Assembly (NCBI GenBank): GCA_947168725.1
Contig: CAMVNA010000002.1
Coordinates: forward strand, 1 to 64,000
Length of the DNA: 64,000 nt
DNA from: an uncultured bacterium
Lineage (GTDB): Bacteria > Patescibacteriota > Gracilibacteria > Absconditabacterales > Absconditicoccaceae
Direction of reading: 5' to 3'
This document shows, piece after piece, positions 31,604-43,138 of the stretch (the first letter of the stretch is position 1; every line of letters starts with the position of its first letter). A model generated the notes under the pieces. It was not told the DNA's origin. It saw nothing but the letters and a program-made list of their open reading frames with translations, and made no database searches. The position numbers and the translations under genes were made by a program.

Positions 31604-32278
31604 ATGCAAAAAGGAATCTTCATCGTAATCGATGGAACTGATTGAAGCGGAAAAGGAACTCAAACGAAACTTTTAATGAAAAGATTAAAAGAGGAATGAT
31701 ACGATGTAGAAATCGCAGATTTTCCACAATACTGAAAAAAATCCGCATGAATGGTAGAAGAATATTTAAATTGAAATCTTTGAACTGCAGATGAAGTATG
31801 ACCATATAGAGCCTCAGTTTTTTATGCTGTAGATAGATATGAAGCTTCTCCTAGAATTAAGAAGCGATTAGAAGAATGAAAAATTGTAATTTCAAACAGA
31901 TACGTTTCATCAAATATGTGACACCAAGCATGAAAAATCCACGACTTAAAAGAAAGAGATAAATTCCTAGAATGGCTAGACGAATTTGAATATTGATTAT
32001 TCTGAATTCCAAGACCTGATATGAATATCTTACTTTACATGCCCACAGAAATTTGACAACAATTGGTAGATCAGAAATGAAAAAGAGAATACACAGACAA
32101 GAAAAGAGACATTCACGAAGCTGATTTAAACCATCTCAAAAATGCAGCAGAAGCTTACAAATACGTCGCTAATAAATATGACCGAACAATCATTGATAGT
32201 GCACCAAATTGAAAACTCAAATCTATTGAAGAAATTTCTGATGAATTATTGAATATCGTATTAAATAGAATTAAATAG
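31604..32278 (+). CDS. tmk: Thymidylate kinase
   Basis: A 224-residue dTMP kinase, making dTDP. The P-loop is GTDGSGKGT at 11-19. The DR motif is VDRYEASPRI, substrate contacts are in SNRYVSSNMGHQAGKI, and the LID region is KGKREYTDKKRDIHE. Glycines of the P-loop are partly UGA. It follows the nucleotidyltransferase gene by 31 bp. In a cell with few biosynthetic genes it fits nucleotide salvage. Confidence 0.95.
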
Positions 32279-32389
32279 TCATATAAAACATATCAAGTAA
32301 TTCAATGCAAACCATTAATAACATCAACCTTCATTTTTTATATTAAAATTTTAAAGTCCAAAAGCCCGATTTATCACCGAAAACCAAAA

Positions 32390-32437
32390 GTTATCATATC
32401 CAAAATTCACAAAAAATGAAAAATTTTGTGTGATAAC
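32390..32437 (+). promoter_or_regulatory. Long inverted repeat upstream of ftsA
   Basis: GTTATCA (32390-32396) pairs with TGATAAC (32431-32437), and inside it CAAAATT pairs with AATTTTG. It lies in the 278-bp gap between tmk and ftsA, 120 bp before ftsA, and has no T run. It may be an operator or a leader structure for the division genes. Confidence 0.5.
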
Positions 32438-32556
32438 CAAAATATATCATAAAATAAAAATATTGGTTTGTTTTTCGAATAAATATTCATACAAGATAAA
32501 AAGTCACAAATAAAACAAAATGTTCATACCTTTTATTTTCTTACTTATGTCTCCAC

Positions 32557-33735
32557 ATGAATGATATTAGAGCAATCTTTGATATTGGAAACGATACTAT
32601 CAAAGCCGTAGTATTCTGAAAAGATAACGACAAAGACGTTATATTAGCAAAACAAACAGAACCAGTTATGTGAATGAGAAAATGAAAAATTTTACAAGCT
32701 GAAGATTTCACAAACGTATTAAACAAAATTGTAGAGTATTTCATCAAAAAACTAGGAGGGGATTTTATCGACAAAGTTTATGTAGGAATCTCACATCCTG
32801 AAATGATAACTCAAAGAATCATCGAATGAAAAAGAATCATGAACGAAGCAGTTGAAATGGAAGATTTAAATCATCTCTCGAGAATAGTAGGGGAGATAGC
32901 TAACGTAAACAACTATGAAACTATCAAAATTGTTCCTGTATCTCGAATTTTAGATGAAACTAAAAGAGAAAAAGATCCAATCGGATTAAAATGCAAAAAA
33001 CTCGACTTAATGGCAGACGTGTTTATGATACCAAAAAATTTCTACAACGGATTAATCGACGCTTTCGATAAAATCGGATTAGTTGTTGCTGATATTATTC
33101 CAAATATCCTTGCTGCTAGTGAAGTTGCTGTCGATTATGACCACAAAGACCTTGGTACTGTATTAATAGATATCGGTAAAAATCAGACTTCTTATGTAAT
33201 TTATGAAGATTGATATCCTTTAGGATACGGTACACTACCTATCGGTTGAGAAGAAATTACAAAAGATATTTCAATCTGAATGCAAGTAGACATCAAAGAA
33301 GCTGAAGATATTAAAAAAAGTAATTGAAGCTGTATCATTGATAGCGAAGCTCCACAAGATTTACCATTAGATACACATTTCTTAACTGAAATTATCAGTG
33401 CTAGATACGAACAAATATTCTGAAAAATTAACGACCACTTATTCAAACTAGAAAAAGATTGAAGATTACCATGAGGAATATTACTAATTTGATGATGAGC
33501 TAAAACTAAATATATCGATATTCTTGCAAAAGAAGTATTCAAATTAGCTTCATTCTACGCAAAAGACCAAGTTTTAAACTTAGGTGACCTATCAAATAAC
33601 ATCCAATTCATCAACATAATTTGATGCTACTACCGATCATTAAAATATATGGAAGAAGGACGCCACGGATGATGAGGACTTAATATCTGAAAAACTATGT
33701 GAAAAATCTGAAAATTCTTCAAAGATTTGTTTTAA
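32557..33735 (+). CDS. ftsA: Cell division protein FtsA
   Basis: A 392-residue actin-fold protein that links FtsZ to the membrane. The phosphate-1 motif is FDIGNDTIKAVVFG, the phosphate-2 motif GTVLIDIGKNQTSYVIYEDG, and the adenosine motif GGILLIGGGAKTKY. The C terminus is a short amphipathic helix, GKIGKFFKDLF, as expected for membrane binding. It is followed 69 bp later by ftsZ, the usual order. Confidence 0.93.
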
Positions 33736-33804
33736 TCTACATACATTAAAACAAAAATCTTAAACATATAATCAAACTTTTATTCTATTATTAGAAAATC
33801 AATC

Positions 33805-35037
33805 ATGACAATACAAGAAATTACACTTCCTCCAATCACTCCAGGTGCAAAAATTAAAGTTGTATGAGTTGGTTGAGGTGGAAATAAAGCATTAAACAGA
33901 ATTATTCAACAATGATTAGAAGGTGTTGAATTTATAGCAGTTAATACTGATGCTCAAGATTTAGCAGCGAACCTATCATCATCTAAAGTTAACATTTGAA
34001 TGAATATTACTAAGTGACTTTGAGCATGAGCAAATCCAGAAATCTGAAGAAAATCTGCAGAAGAATCTGAGAACGAAATCAAACAAGCATTATGAGATGC
34101 CGACATGGTATTTGTTACTGCATGAATGTGATGAGGAACTGGAACATGAGCTGCTCCAGTTATCGCATGAATCGCTAAAAGCATGTGAATCCTAACAATT
34201 GGAATTGTTACAAAACCATTTAGTTTCGAATGAAAAAAAAGATCAGAAAATGCTGTTGATGGACTAGCTAAAATGAAAGAAAATGTTGATACTTTAATCG
34301 TTATTCCAAATGACAAAATTTTCAACATTTCCGATAGAAAAACTTCATTCAAAGCTGCATTTGAAATGATAGATAAAGTATTATATCTAGGAATTCAATG
34401 AATTTCTGATTTAATTACTAAACCATGAGATATCAATATTGACTTCGCCGATATTAAAGAAATTATGTTAAATTCTGGAAATGCATTACTTGGAATCGGA
34501 TACTGAGCTGGAGAAAAGAGGGCAGTAGATGCAGCAAGAAAAGCTATCGAGAACCCATTACTTGAAACAAATCTTGATGGTGCAAAAAAGATTATCTTTG
34601 CTGTGAGTGGAGGTTCTGACTTATCTCCTTATGAAGTTCAAGAAGCTGCTGATGTTATTCAAGAAATTCTTGATCCTGAAGCAAACATGATTTGGTGAAT
34701 GTCATTTGATGATTCTTTCGAAGATGAAGTAAAAGTTACAATTATCGCTACATGATTCAATGAACAAGTAAATAGTGGTAGAAAAGTAGTTAAAACTGAC
34801 ACTTTCTGAAGGCCTATCAGACCTCAACAACCAGAAGATTTTATCACAAGAGCAGTAAATCAAACAACATGATGATTTACAACATCTCAAACTTGAGGAT
34901 TCTCTACATCAAACATAGACAATACTCCAGAAGTAACTAATAACAATTTTCGCGCTCCTGATAATTCAGAAGAAGATCGAGAAATGCCTGCTTTCATGAA
35001 AAAACAATTAAACAACTGAGATGAAAATAATAATTAG
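33805..35037 (+). CDS. ftsZ: Cell division protein FtsZ
   Basis: A 410-residue tubulin-like GTPase. The signature GGGTGTG at residues 109-115 (34129-34149) is encoded TGA TGA GGA ACT GGA ACA TGA, direct proof that UGA is glycine here. The GTP-binding start KVVGVGGGGNKALNR and the T7 loop NIDFADIKEIM are present. The C-terminal peptide EMPAFMKKQL resembles the FtsA-binding tail. A terminator follows. Confidence 0.97.
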
Positions 35038-35083
35038 TTAGATGAATTCAAATAGATAAAAGTCACACTCACATACAAAAAAG

Positions 35084-35112
35084 CTGATTCCTAAATTGGA
35101 GTCAGTTTTTTT
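35084..35112 (+). terminator. Intrinsic terminator of ftsZ
   Basis: CTGATTCC (35084-35091) pairs with GGAGTCAG (35098-35105), preceded by an A run and followed by seven T. Confidence 0.8.
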
Positions 35113-35127
35113 AATATCTTTTAATAA

Positions 35128-35901
35128 TTATCATAGAAAGAATCCATACTTCTTAATTAACTTTCTTATTTCCTCTGACAAAGAGGGATACGGAGTTTTA
35201 GTAAGAAAATACAACCTATTTAATGAAGTATTATGTTTTCATAATTTTATAATTGCCTCAATATTTTGTAAATTTAAAGTTTTACCATTTTTCTTAATCG
35301 CTTTCTTAATACAAGCCTCTATATATCAACCATTAGACGTATCAAAATTATAAAGAGATTCGAGAATCGATAATTCTAAATTTGCAACCAAAATATTTTT
35401 ACAATTAAGCATTGACACCTCATTAGTCAATTTTATCAACTTAGAAAGAAGATTTTTTCACTTAGACTCAAATTTTTTAAATAAAATTTTTTTCTCAAAA
35501 ATCACAGTTTCAATATTTTGCTTCTCCTTATTAACTACCATAATCATTTCAGGGATTGTTACACCTTTTCAATACAAAAGAATTTCCAAAGCAGTTAATC
35601 ATCAAATATACCACTGTTTGCTAATAGTATTACAATGATCTTTCAATAATTTTCGATACCATTGCTCTTCTATTTCCTCTGCAATAAGCACTTTTTCTGG
35701 ATTCGTAATATAAAATAAATCTTTCCTCAATAAATACAAAAATCAACGATTTCTAAGTTGAAAAGTTATTTTATAAACTTTATTAATTGATGTATTTTCT
35801 CAAAATGATGCATAAATGAAATTCTTAAGATCATTAGAAGATATAATTTTTTTCTTTTGCTTTCTTAAAATCTGTACTAAATTATCAATAGGATTGTTCA
35901 T
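35128..35901 (-). CDS. Winged-helix protein resembling AbiEi antitoxin
   Basis: A 257-residue protein. Its N terminus looks like the winged helix of AbiEi-type antitoxins: SSNDLKNFIYASF, INKVYKITFQLRNRGFLYLL, then KDLFYITNPEKV. The middle part (KQWYIGGLTALEILLYGKG) resembles the AbiEi DNA-binding/antitoxin core. The C-terminal third is basic. AbiEi normally pairs with the nucleotidyltransferase toxin AbiEii, but none follows here; the nearest nucleotidyltransferase gene is 3.5 kb away. The family call is tentative. Confidence 0.5.
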
Positions 35902-36073
35902 TATTAGTTTAAATAACTAAAAATAGCGATAATTTTTTATATCAAATCTTCCTAAAAATTCAAGAGTTTTTTCCTAATTTTTTTAATAAACTTTTCCATT
36001 GAAAAAAGACACGATAATCATAAAAGCAGGGTAGTTAATTTACGAATTTTATTTCACATATAATCATTTAAGT

Positions 36074-36352
36074 ATGTTTCAATGAGCCCTAATAGATTCT
36101 GAATTATGCGCAAAAAAAGACGTAATACGGAATTCTGTTAAGGCAAGTTTTACAGAAATTAATCAAAGTAATTACGAGGTATTATTAGAAGTTAGCTCAA
36201 ATAAATTTTTGGTAAATATGATTACAGATACGACATGAGCCATTCAATGATTCGAAATCATAGCAGTAAAATGATTTATGGAATTATCTAAAAGAGTAAT
36301 AGAAGTTGTTAAAAATGTCATTTCTCATCTGCGAGAAATGTGCGAAAAATAA
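36074..36352 (+). CDS. Hypothetical small protein
   Basis: A 92-residue protein with four UGA glycines and an alpha/beta pattern (NYEVLLEVSSNKFLVNMITD; AIQGFEIIAVKGFMELSKRVIEVV). No family is recognised. It stands 46 bp upstream of the lysozyme-like gene on the same strand and may be co-transcribed with it. Confidence 0.6.
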
Positions 36353-36398
36353 AACATACAGAATATTAAACTGCCTTTAGCCATATATACTTTTAAAC

Positions 36399-37268
36399 AT
36401 GAATTTAGAATCTGAAAATAAAGATATAAATTCATGATCTGAAAAAAGTTTTTTGGATTATATTCGTGAAATTTGGAAAAATCTAAAAATTTTCATTTCA
36501 GAAAATTTTTCAACCAACAAAAAAAATGAACAAGAATTAAACAATTTAAAGCAGAATGTAAAAGTTAATGAAGGTGATATAAATATTAAGGACGAAAAGA
36601 AAGAAACAAAAGAAAATACTGATAACAATAAAACAGAGTCTGAACACATAAACAATTCTACTGAAAAAGACAAGAAAGGACTAAAAAATAAACTAAAAGA
36701 AATATGTGTCCGTGGTAAAAAATACTGAGATGTTAATAAAAACGATTGTGGTTTTGTATCCATCTGATTATTACAATTTCATGGAGACAAAACAGGAGAA
36801 ATTTTAAATAACATCAAATCAATTGATCCTAACAGATATAGTTCCATCATGACAGATTCTTTATTCAAAAATACTGACAAAGCCGCAAAATCTAAACGAA
36901 ATGACACACAAGCCAATCAATACAAGAAACTAATGGAGGACCCCAAAGCTCAAAAAGAAATGGATAAAGCAGTTGATGAAACAATTGAGTGATATCTAAA
37001 AAAGGTGAAATCATGGTGAGTAACAAATGACAAAGCTATATTAGCTTTTTGAAGAATTTGTAACTATGGATCATGATATGCTCAAAACATTTGTAAAAAA
37101 ATGGAAAAAAATGGTGCAGATATTAACGATTATAAACAGGTAATTGAACGGTTTGAAAAAACAGAGAAATCACAAGGAAAAACAACCACAAGCCAAAAAT
37201 TTAAAAAGAAATCTTCTTGACTTTGAGGCAAGTCAGTAGAAGAAGTGATTGAAGAATACGATGGTTAG
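36399..37268 (+). CDS. Lysozyme-like protein with charged N-terminal linker
   Basis: A 289-residue protein. Residues 1-100 are a charged, disordered-looking Lys/Glu/Asn segment. The C-terminal part has a pattern seen in phage-type murein hydrolases: KNDCGFVSIGLLQFHGDKTGEIL, then DKAILAFGRICNYGSGYA. The Gly-rich turn after Ser-Ile and the Gln-Phe-His are typical of a lysozyme-like fold. The catalytic Glu is not obvious. No signal peptide is seen, so secretion would need a holin-like or other route. The assignment is inference. Confidence 0.45.
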
Positions 37269-37431
37269 TATTTAATTATATAACCCAAACAAAAAAGCTT
37301 GAATATGTTAATTGATTAAAAGATTTCAGTAAAGGCAATAGCTACAATGTTTCCTTTGATTTATACAATAAAAATATTCCCAAATAAAGTTAAAACAATA
37401 AAAATAGGATAATTCTTTCAATTATATTTAC

Positions 37432-37465
37432 AAAAAAGTGGACACTTTTACATGCTCACTTTTTT
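37432..37465. terminator. Bidirectional terminator
   Basis: AAAAAAGTG (37432-37440) pairs with CACTTTTTT (37457-37465). It separates the convergent lysozyme-like and aquaporin genes and carries T runs on both strands. Confidence 0.7.
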
Positions 37466-37483
37466 ATTTTAATGTGATAATTG

Positions 37484-38125
37484 TTATTTACTCTTTTTAA
37501 AGAAATAATTAAACAAACACGCTGCTAAAGCTGCTCAAATAAGTGGGGCAACGATAAATACCCAAACACAACCAAATGCTCAATCTTGGAATAAAGCTGG
37601 TCCAAAACTTCTAGCAGGATTTACTGAAGTTCCAGTTAATCCTAAACCTAATAGGTGAACTAGAGTTAAAGATAATCAAATAACTAATCCAGCTACTGAA
37701 GCATTTTCAGATTTGTTAGTGGCTCATAGTACAGCAAAAACAAATACGAAAGTCAGAATTACTTCAGTTAGCAATCATAGCCAAACATTTCCATTGACTC
37801 AGTCTAATCCATTTGCTCATAAGCTACCAAATCCTCATAGTAAAACCCCTAAAACCAAAGCTCATAAAATTCATCAAATAAATTGTGCAACCATGTAAAG
37901 TCGACATTCCTTTGCTTTCATTTTTCATGTCAAGAAAACTCATAAGCTAACAGCTGGGTTTACATGACATCATGAAACTGGACCAATAGCATAAGCTAAT
38001 GCTACAATTACTAGTCAAAATGCTAATGCTGTAGCTACAGGATCTACATTAGTCCAAACAGCTACTCCACATCAAAAAATGACAAGAACCATAGTTCATA
38101 GGCACTCAGCGATGAATTTTTTCAT
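37484..38125 (-). CDS. Aquaporin/glycerol facilitator (MIP family)
   Basis: A 213-residue channel with six membrane helices and two half-helices. The NPA boxes are GCHVNPAVSL and TSVNPARSFGPAL, with the Arg after the second box as the selectivity-filter residue. Glycines packed between helices are largely UGA. The length is at the short end for the family, as for AqpZ-like water channels. It is monocistronic and divergent from the rhomboid gene. Confidence 0.95.
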
Positions 38126-38268
38126 GATAGTTTTATTAAAAAGTAAAAATACTATTATTGAATATTGAGTTATTTGGAAAAATCAAGATATTTTAAATGT
38201 TTTCTAAATGTCTTGAAAAATAGGTATGTATTTGTAATTTACGAATGTTTTATTATTAAAATTGTTTT

Positions 38269-38862
38269 ATGAAAAAATTTTTGACAGTAACCAATATTTT
38301 GATTGTAATTAATGTTGTAATCTTTCTTTTGGAAGAAATGGCTGGATGAAGTACTAATACAGAGGTCGCATTTGGTTTCTGAGCAATGTTTACTCCAATC
38401 TTTGCTGCACAACCTTGGAGAGCATTTACTGCTATGTTTCTACATTTTTGAGGTACTCATTTGTTTATGAATATGGTTTCTTTGTACAATATATGACCAG
38501 CGATTGAGCATATTATGTGAAAATGGAAATATTTAATAATCTATCTAGTTAGTTGAATATGTGGAAATTTATTGGTATTTGGAGTAGAGTCAATTACTCA
38601 AGATTTCTCATTATGAGCAGGAGCATCATGAGCAATATTTTGAATTCTAGGAGCGTGGTTAGCTTTTGTATTGTTTTTTTCTGATAAATTAAAATGAAAA
38701 ATAGATGTTAGACAAGTTGGAGCATCCGTATTTTGTGCTTTGCTTCCATGATTTATGCCATGAATATCATTAACAGCTCATATTGGGGGATTGATATGAG
38801 GATTTGTGATGTGCTATATATTTTTAATTGTGAAGAAATTATCTAATAAGCAAACTATTTAA
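38269..38862 (+). CDS. Rhomboid family intramembrane serine protease
   Basis: A 197-residue six-helix membrane protease. The catalytic Ser is in GAGASGAIFGILGAW and the His in LTAHIGGLIGG. The L1 loop Trp-Arg is QPWRAFTAMFLHFG, and the THLFMNM segment contributes the conserved His-Asn. Several active-site glycines are UGA. It overlaps the 3' end of the convergent DUF4153 gene by 8 bp. The substrate is unknown. Confidence 0.93.
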
Positions 38863-40594
38863 TCAAAATATATCATTCAGCATTATAAATCTGACTTCAT
38901 TCTCTGTTTTCTTCTATTCCAAAACTATTGATAATCACTTTATAATTAGGCTCCGTCAAAATTAGAGCTGGATTTCTTAAAATTTCCTCTTCTTCATCTG
39001 TTAATTCAGATTTTGCATAAATATCAGATTTTTCCTTAAGTTCTTCTAAATAATCAGTTAAATTGACTTTATATTCTTGGTCGTCTATTTCTATATTCAG
39101 AGTGAAATCATTCATTTTACCATAAGATTTTTCAAAGTATAATGCTTTTGAATATCATGTAACATCGATAGATTGTTGGAATTTTCCGTATTGTCTGTAA
39201 CTTCGGTATTTGTATGTAGGGTAGTAATAATCGTAATCTGTATTTACACCTAAAAATTCTCTGATATCATAACGAGAAGATCGGTAGGAATCTTTGTATT
39301 CGAAATTGATTATTTTATTTATGATTTTGTCTTTATTGTAATTTTCCATTAGTCAATCAAGGGTTCACATAATCAATTTAGTAGATTCTGCATTTATATC
39401 TTTTAATGCTCACTCGGTAAGTGGAAGAGAAATATTTTCTTTGGATAGGAGAGTTTCGAGTCTGTTTAATTGTGAGTTAAATGAGATATTTCCTACATTT
39501 AAAGGTCGAATATAGACAGCGATGAAAACTAAAATTCACAATGTGGATACGAATGTAAGTAATCTTTTTTTTGTAAAAATAAGAGATAAAGCTGAAAAAA
39601 TTATGATGAATGCAATGATATAGCATACGAAACATCTGTTGATGGTGATTCAGTATTGTTCGATTCTTTTTGTAATAGCTCATATCATCATAAATGACAT
39701 GAGAATGAAACTTATATATAATATTTTATTTATGATTTCGTGAATTCCAGTTTTGTCAGGATAGATTAGGTAAGAACTGATTATTCATAATGTAAAATAT
39801 CAGATTCAAAGTCGAACAATGATTCATTTTGGTCGTACTCATGTGATGAGAATTTTGATTCCGTAAGCTCCGAAGATTGCAAGATATATTAAGGCAAGTG
39901 GTAGGAAAATGAAGGATCAGAAAATTCTTCTCAAGCGAGATGGTTTGATTTCAAAGTCAGATTTTTTGTTTATTTCCTGGGTGAGTGTAAGATAGTAATT
40001 AAATACGAATGATCATGCTAATAAAACCATGGAAATCATTCAAATATCTAAATATAATTCTGAATCGATATTGACATCAAAAAGTGCTTCAATTGAGCCT
40101 AAAGCACCTGCAATTCATCATCGAACTATGCTTCATGCGATTCATCAAAAAACGATGGATATTAATAAACTAGTTCATGAAAATCGGATTTTTTGTTCAT
40201 GTTTTTTGTGTAATAAAGCAATAATTAAAGGAATTCAAAGTAGAGCTAGAGGAATAATTCAAAAATAAAGTAATCATTCAGAATATGTGAGATTATCAAT
40301 ATCGATATTATACAATAATATGTAATATAATCATCATAGAATTATGGATCATACCTGCAATATTCGACTAATCAGATTCCTATTTTTCAATTTACTATGA
40401 ATTAAAAATAATGGTCAATAACAGCTAATTATAAATGCCAAAATTAAGCTAAGCACCACATCAGGGGAGTCTAAGTCAATAATTCTTTCAATTTGTAATA
40501 TTCATATGATAGTCAAAACTACTAGTAAAACATGAGAAAAAGGGAAAGTTTGAATAGCTTTTATCCAGTTTCAGAATAATTTTTTTAATTTCAT
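38855..40594 (-). CDS. DUF4153-like polytopic membrane protein
   Basis: A 579-residue protein with about twelve hydrophobic segments in the first 420 residues and a charged soluble C-terminal part (DYYYPTYKYRSYRQYGK; LEELKEKSDIYAKSELTDEEEE). The layout matches DUF4153 proteins, whose role is unknown. It is a single gene on the minus strand. Its 3' end overlaps the rhomboid gene. Confidence 0.7.
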
Positions 40595-40743
40595 AATTAT
40601 TTTTTTAATTAAAATACACATTTCTTATAAACTTTTTATCCAACTATACAATTGTTTTTTCTGCACTAATAAGATTGAAAACTTAAAATAAAAATCTAAT
40701 ATCCCTACGTATATTATTTTACATTTATATTGTCCCATTTTTT

Positions 40744-41979
40744 ATGATGATATCATCAAAAGACATATACAAATTAAAAGATCGTTATTGAACACCAATT
40801 TATTTATTCGACGTCTGATTAATTAAAAAAAATATAAAAGAATATAAAGAAAATTTCGTATCAACATCTTTCGATACCGATGTTATTTATGCATCAAAAG
40901 CATTAAACATAAAAGAGATGTTAAGAATCGTTAAAAAAGAATGAATAAGCCTTGATTGTGTTTCTGTTTGAGAAATATATACTGCATTAAAAGTAAAATT
41001 TCCAACAGAAAAAATCTACTTTCACTGAAACAATAAAACATATGATGATATTATATTTGCATTAAAACATAAAGTATGAACGATCGTTGTCGATAATTTT
41101 TGAGAATTAGAACTTTTAAATCAGTTAGCGACTAAGAGAAAACAGAAAGTAAATATATTAATTAGACTCAATGTTGGAGTATCCGCTCATACGCATAAAT
41201 ATATAGTAACCGCACACATTGACTCTAAATTCTGAGTACTTTTTGGTGGTGAAGAATTTGAAAAAATGATGAATATTATCAATAATTCAAAATATATCCA
41301 ATTTTTATGATTTCATTCTCATATATGATCTCAGATTTTTGACCTTTTAGCTTTTAAAGAAGCTCTTAAAAAATTAATAAGTTATTGTAAATCATTTAAG
41401 GAACCTCTAATATTAAATTTATGATGATGATTCGCCGTCCATTATACCGACGAAGATGCTCCAATTCCACCAATTGAAATCTCTAAAAAATTAATAAACT
41501 TTACAGAAGAACTTATACAAAAAAGCTGAATCAAAATAGCAAAACTTTGTATTGAGCCATGAAGAAGTATTGTTTGAGAAGCAGGTTCTACACTTTACAC
41601 TATATGATACATCAAAAAAACCCCAAGCAAAGAATACTATTTTATAGACGGATGAATGACAGATAATATTCGTCCAGCTCTCTACCAAGCAAAATATGAT
41701 GCGGATGTCATCTGAAAAGAAAATCTTCCCAAATCAAAAAAAGTAACAATTGCTGGTAAATGCTGTGAATCATGAGATATCATTATCGAAGATTGCCCAA
41801 TTCAAAAAGCTGATTCATGAGACTTGTTAATTATACATACAACATGAGCCTATGGATACAGTATGGCAAGCAACTATAACAAAGCACCAATTCCTGCTGT
41901 AGTTTTTATAGAAAATGGTAAATCAAAACTCGTTGTAAAAAGACAAACTTATAAAGAAATAATAGAGAGGGAAGTATAA
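40744..41979 (+). CDS. lysA: Diaminopimelate decarboxylase-like PLP enzyme
   Basis: A 411-residue fold-type III PLP decarboxylase. The PLP lysine is K52 in VIYASKALN, the phosphate-binding glycines are LILNLGGGFAVHY, the substrate loop IEPGRSIVGEAG, and the C-terminal catalytic Cys AGKCCESGD. This fits diaminopimelate decarboxylase, which makes lysine from meso-DAP. Ornithine or arginine decarboxylase activity cannot be excluded. No other lysine or DAP gene is nearby, which is odd for a reduced genome. A second ATG follows the first directly. Confidence 0.88.
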
Positions 41980-42075
41980 ATAAGATGAAATACATAAAAA
42001 GAAATATGTATTAAAAAATTTGCTTTTTATTCGATTATAAACTATAATAAAGCATTTATTTTATAAATATAAAAT

Positions 42076-42423
42076 ATGGGAACAAAAATTTATTGAAAAA
42101 TCAAATTGATAATTTGGTTGAACATTATCCTTTGACTTTTCACACTTACTGCTGGTATTTGAATAGTTTTTCTTATCATCGCATGGAAATATTCAACACG
42201 AAAATTAGAAATTCATGATGAATGCATATTAATCAGACGCTGAATTATTACTAAAACAAGAGAAGAAATTCCGTATACAAAAATTAACTGAGTCGATTCA
42301 GAAAACACATTTTGATTAGCTCATCTTGTTATAAGGACAGGAAATGACAAACCAACAGTTTTCACATATATTGAGAAACATGAAGAAGTGATTTCTGAAA
42401 TTAAAAAACATATATCAAAATAA
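42076..42423 (+). CDS. Membrane protein with bacterial PH domain
   Basis: A 115-residue protein: one or two N-terminal membrane helices (IIWLNIILGLFTLTAGIGIVFLIIAW) followed by a bacterial PH domain (YdbT/YdbS type) with STRKLEIHDECILIRRGIITKTREEIPYTKINGV. The domain occurs in membrane proteins of unknown function and some stress systems. It lies 96 bp downstream of lysA. Confidence 0.8.
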
Positions 42424-42539
42424 AAGGATCCATATAACTATATTTAGGGATGGGAGAGTCTGAGAAACTGCCCTATACCTGTCAAAAAATTTTTTTATTT
42501 TTCTATTGCAATCATTATTTTATTTTTTATAATATATTC
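42424..42539. other. AT-rich spacer with a short G-rich segment
   Basis: Mostly A/T. A segment at about 42446-42482 contains CTGAGAAACTGCCCTAT and ACCTG, which recalls half of a TPP riboswitch, but the second half of the aptamer is missing. No gene is seen. Confidence 0.4.
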
Positions 42540-42950
42540 AGTCTATTGAGTTAAGTTGTAAAAAGTAGTTAAAATGTAGCGAATAATAAAAGCTACAAAA
42601 AAATATAAAAAACTACTTTGCACAATGTACCTTGTGCAAAGTAAACCTAGAATTTGTAATGCGTCGAATGACGCTTAGAGATTAAGAAATTCTAACATAT
42701 TTAAATCTCACGAACACAATTATTATAAAAAATAACATCCTAGATGCAACACATTTTGTAAAAAATCTTTTTGAGTGTTATAAGCTGATATCTGGTGTTT
42801 CTCTGTTTTGAAAGATCAGATAACTACCCTATATATTTTATAAAATTAAAGAAATATCAGTTCTTAATTGGTGTTTATAGTAAGATGAAAATAAGCGACG
42901 TTTTTTGTTTAAGGTGGATAGTTGTTCCACTTAACATCAAAAACGTGTCT
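42540..42950. ncRNA. Hairpin-rich non-coding region, candidate structured RNA
   Basis: No reading frame of useful length in any frame. Consecutive stems are AGTAGTT/AACTACT (42564, 42611) enclosing TGTAGC/GCTACA; CTTTGCACAA/TTGTGCAAAG (42616-42641); GCGTC-GAAT-GACGC (42661-42674); GAGATT/AATCTC (42678, 42704); and a 21-bp arm pair at 42898-42918 and 42926-42946. The density of perfect stems is well above the surrounding AT-rich spacer. The strand is not decided and no known class (RNase P, tmRNA, 6S, SRP) was recognised. Confidence 0.45.
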
Positions 42951-43138
42951 TAAAATTTTGTGTTTTTTCATTAAATAACAGATTTTTCTCTATTTTTTAT
43001 TCTCCTGTGATTTCATTTCATTCAGATTTTTTTTCATCTCTTTTCTATAAAATTTTCTATAAAATGATCTAATATAAAATTTTTATTCAATTAATTTTTC
43101 TACATATCTTTACATTAGAAAAATTTTTCCATAAAAAT
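42951..43138. other. T-rich spacer
   Basis: Strongly T-rich on the plus strand with runs such as ATTTTTTATT. It contains a near-duplicate TTTTCTATAAAA. No gene or clear structure was found. Confidence 0.4.

Noticed and set aside
35128-35901. AbiE toxin-antitoxin pair with the nucleotidyltransferase at 30757
   Set aside because: The genes are 3.5 kb apart, on opposite strands, with tmk, ftsA and ftsZ between them, and the nucleotidyltransferase lacks AbiEii features.
42440-42485. Possible TPP riboswitch (CTGAGAAACTGCCCTAT...ACCTG)
   Set aside because: The first half resembles the thiamine pyrophosphate aptamer, but the pyrophosphate-sensing half (GGATAATGCCAGCGTAGGGA type) is absent and no thiamine gene follows.
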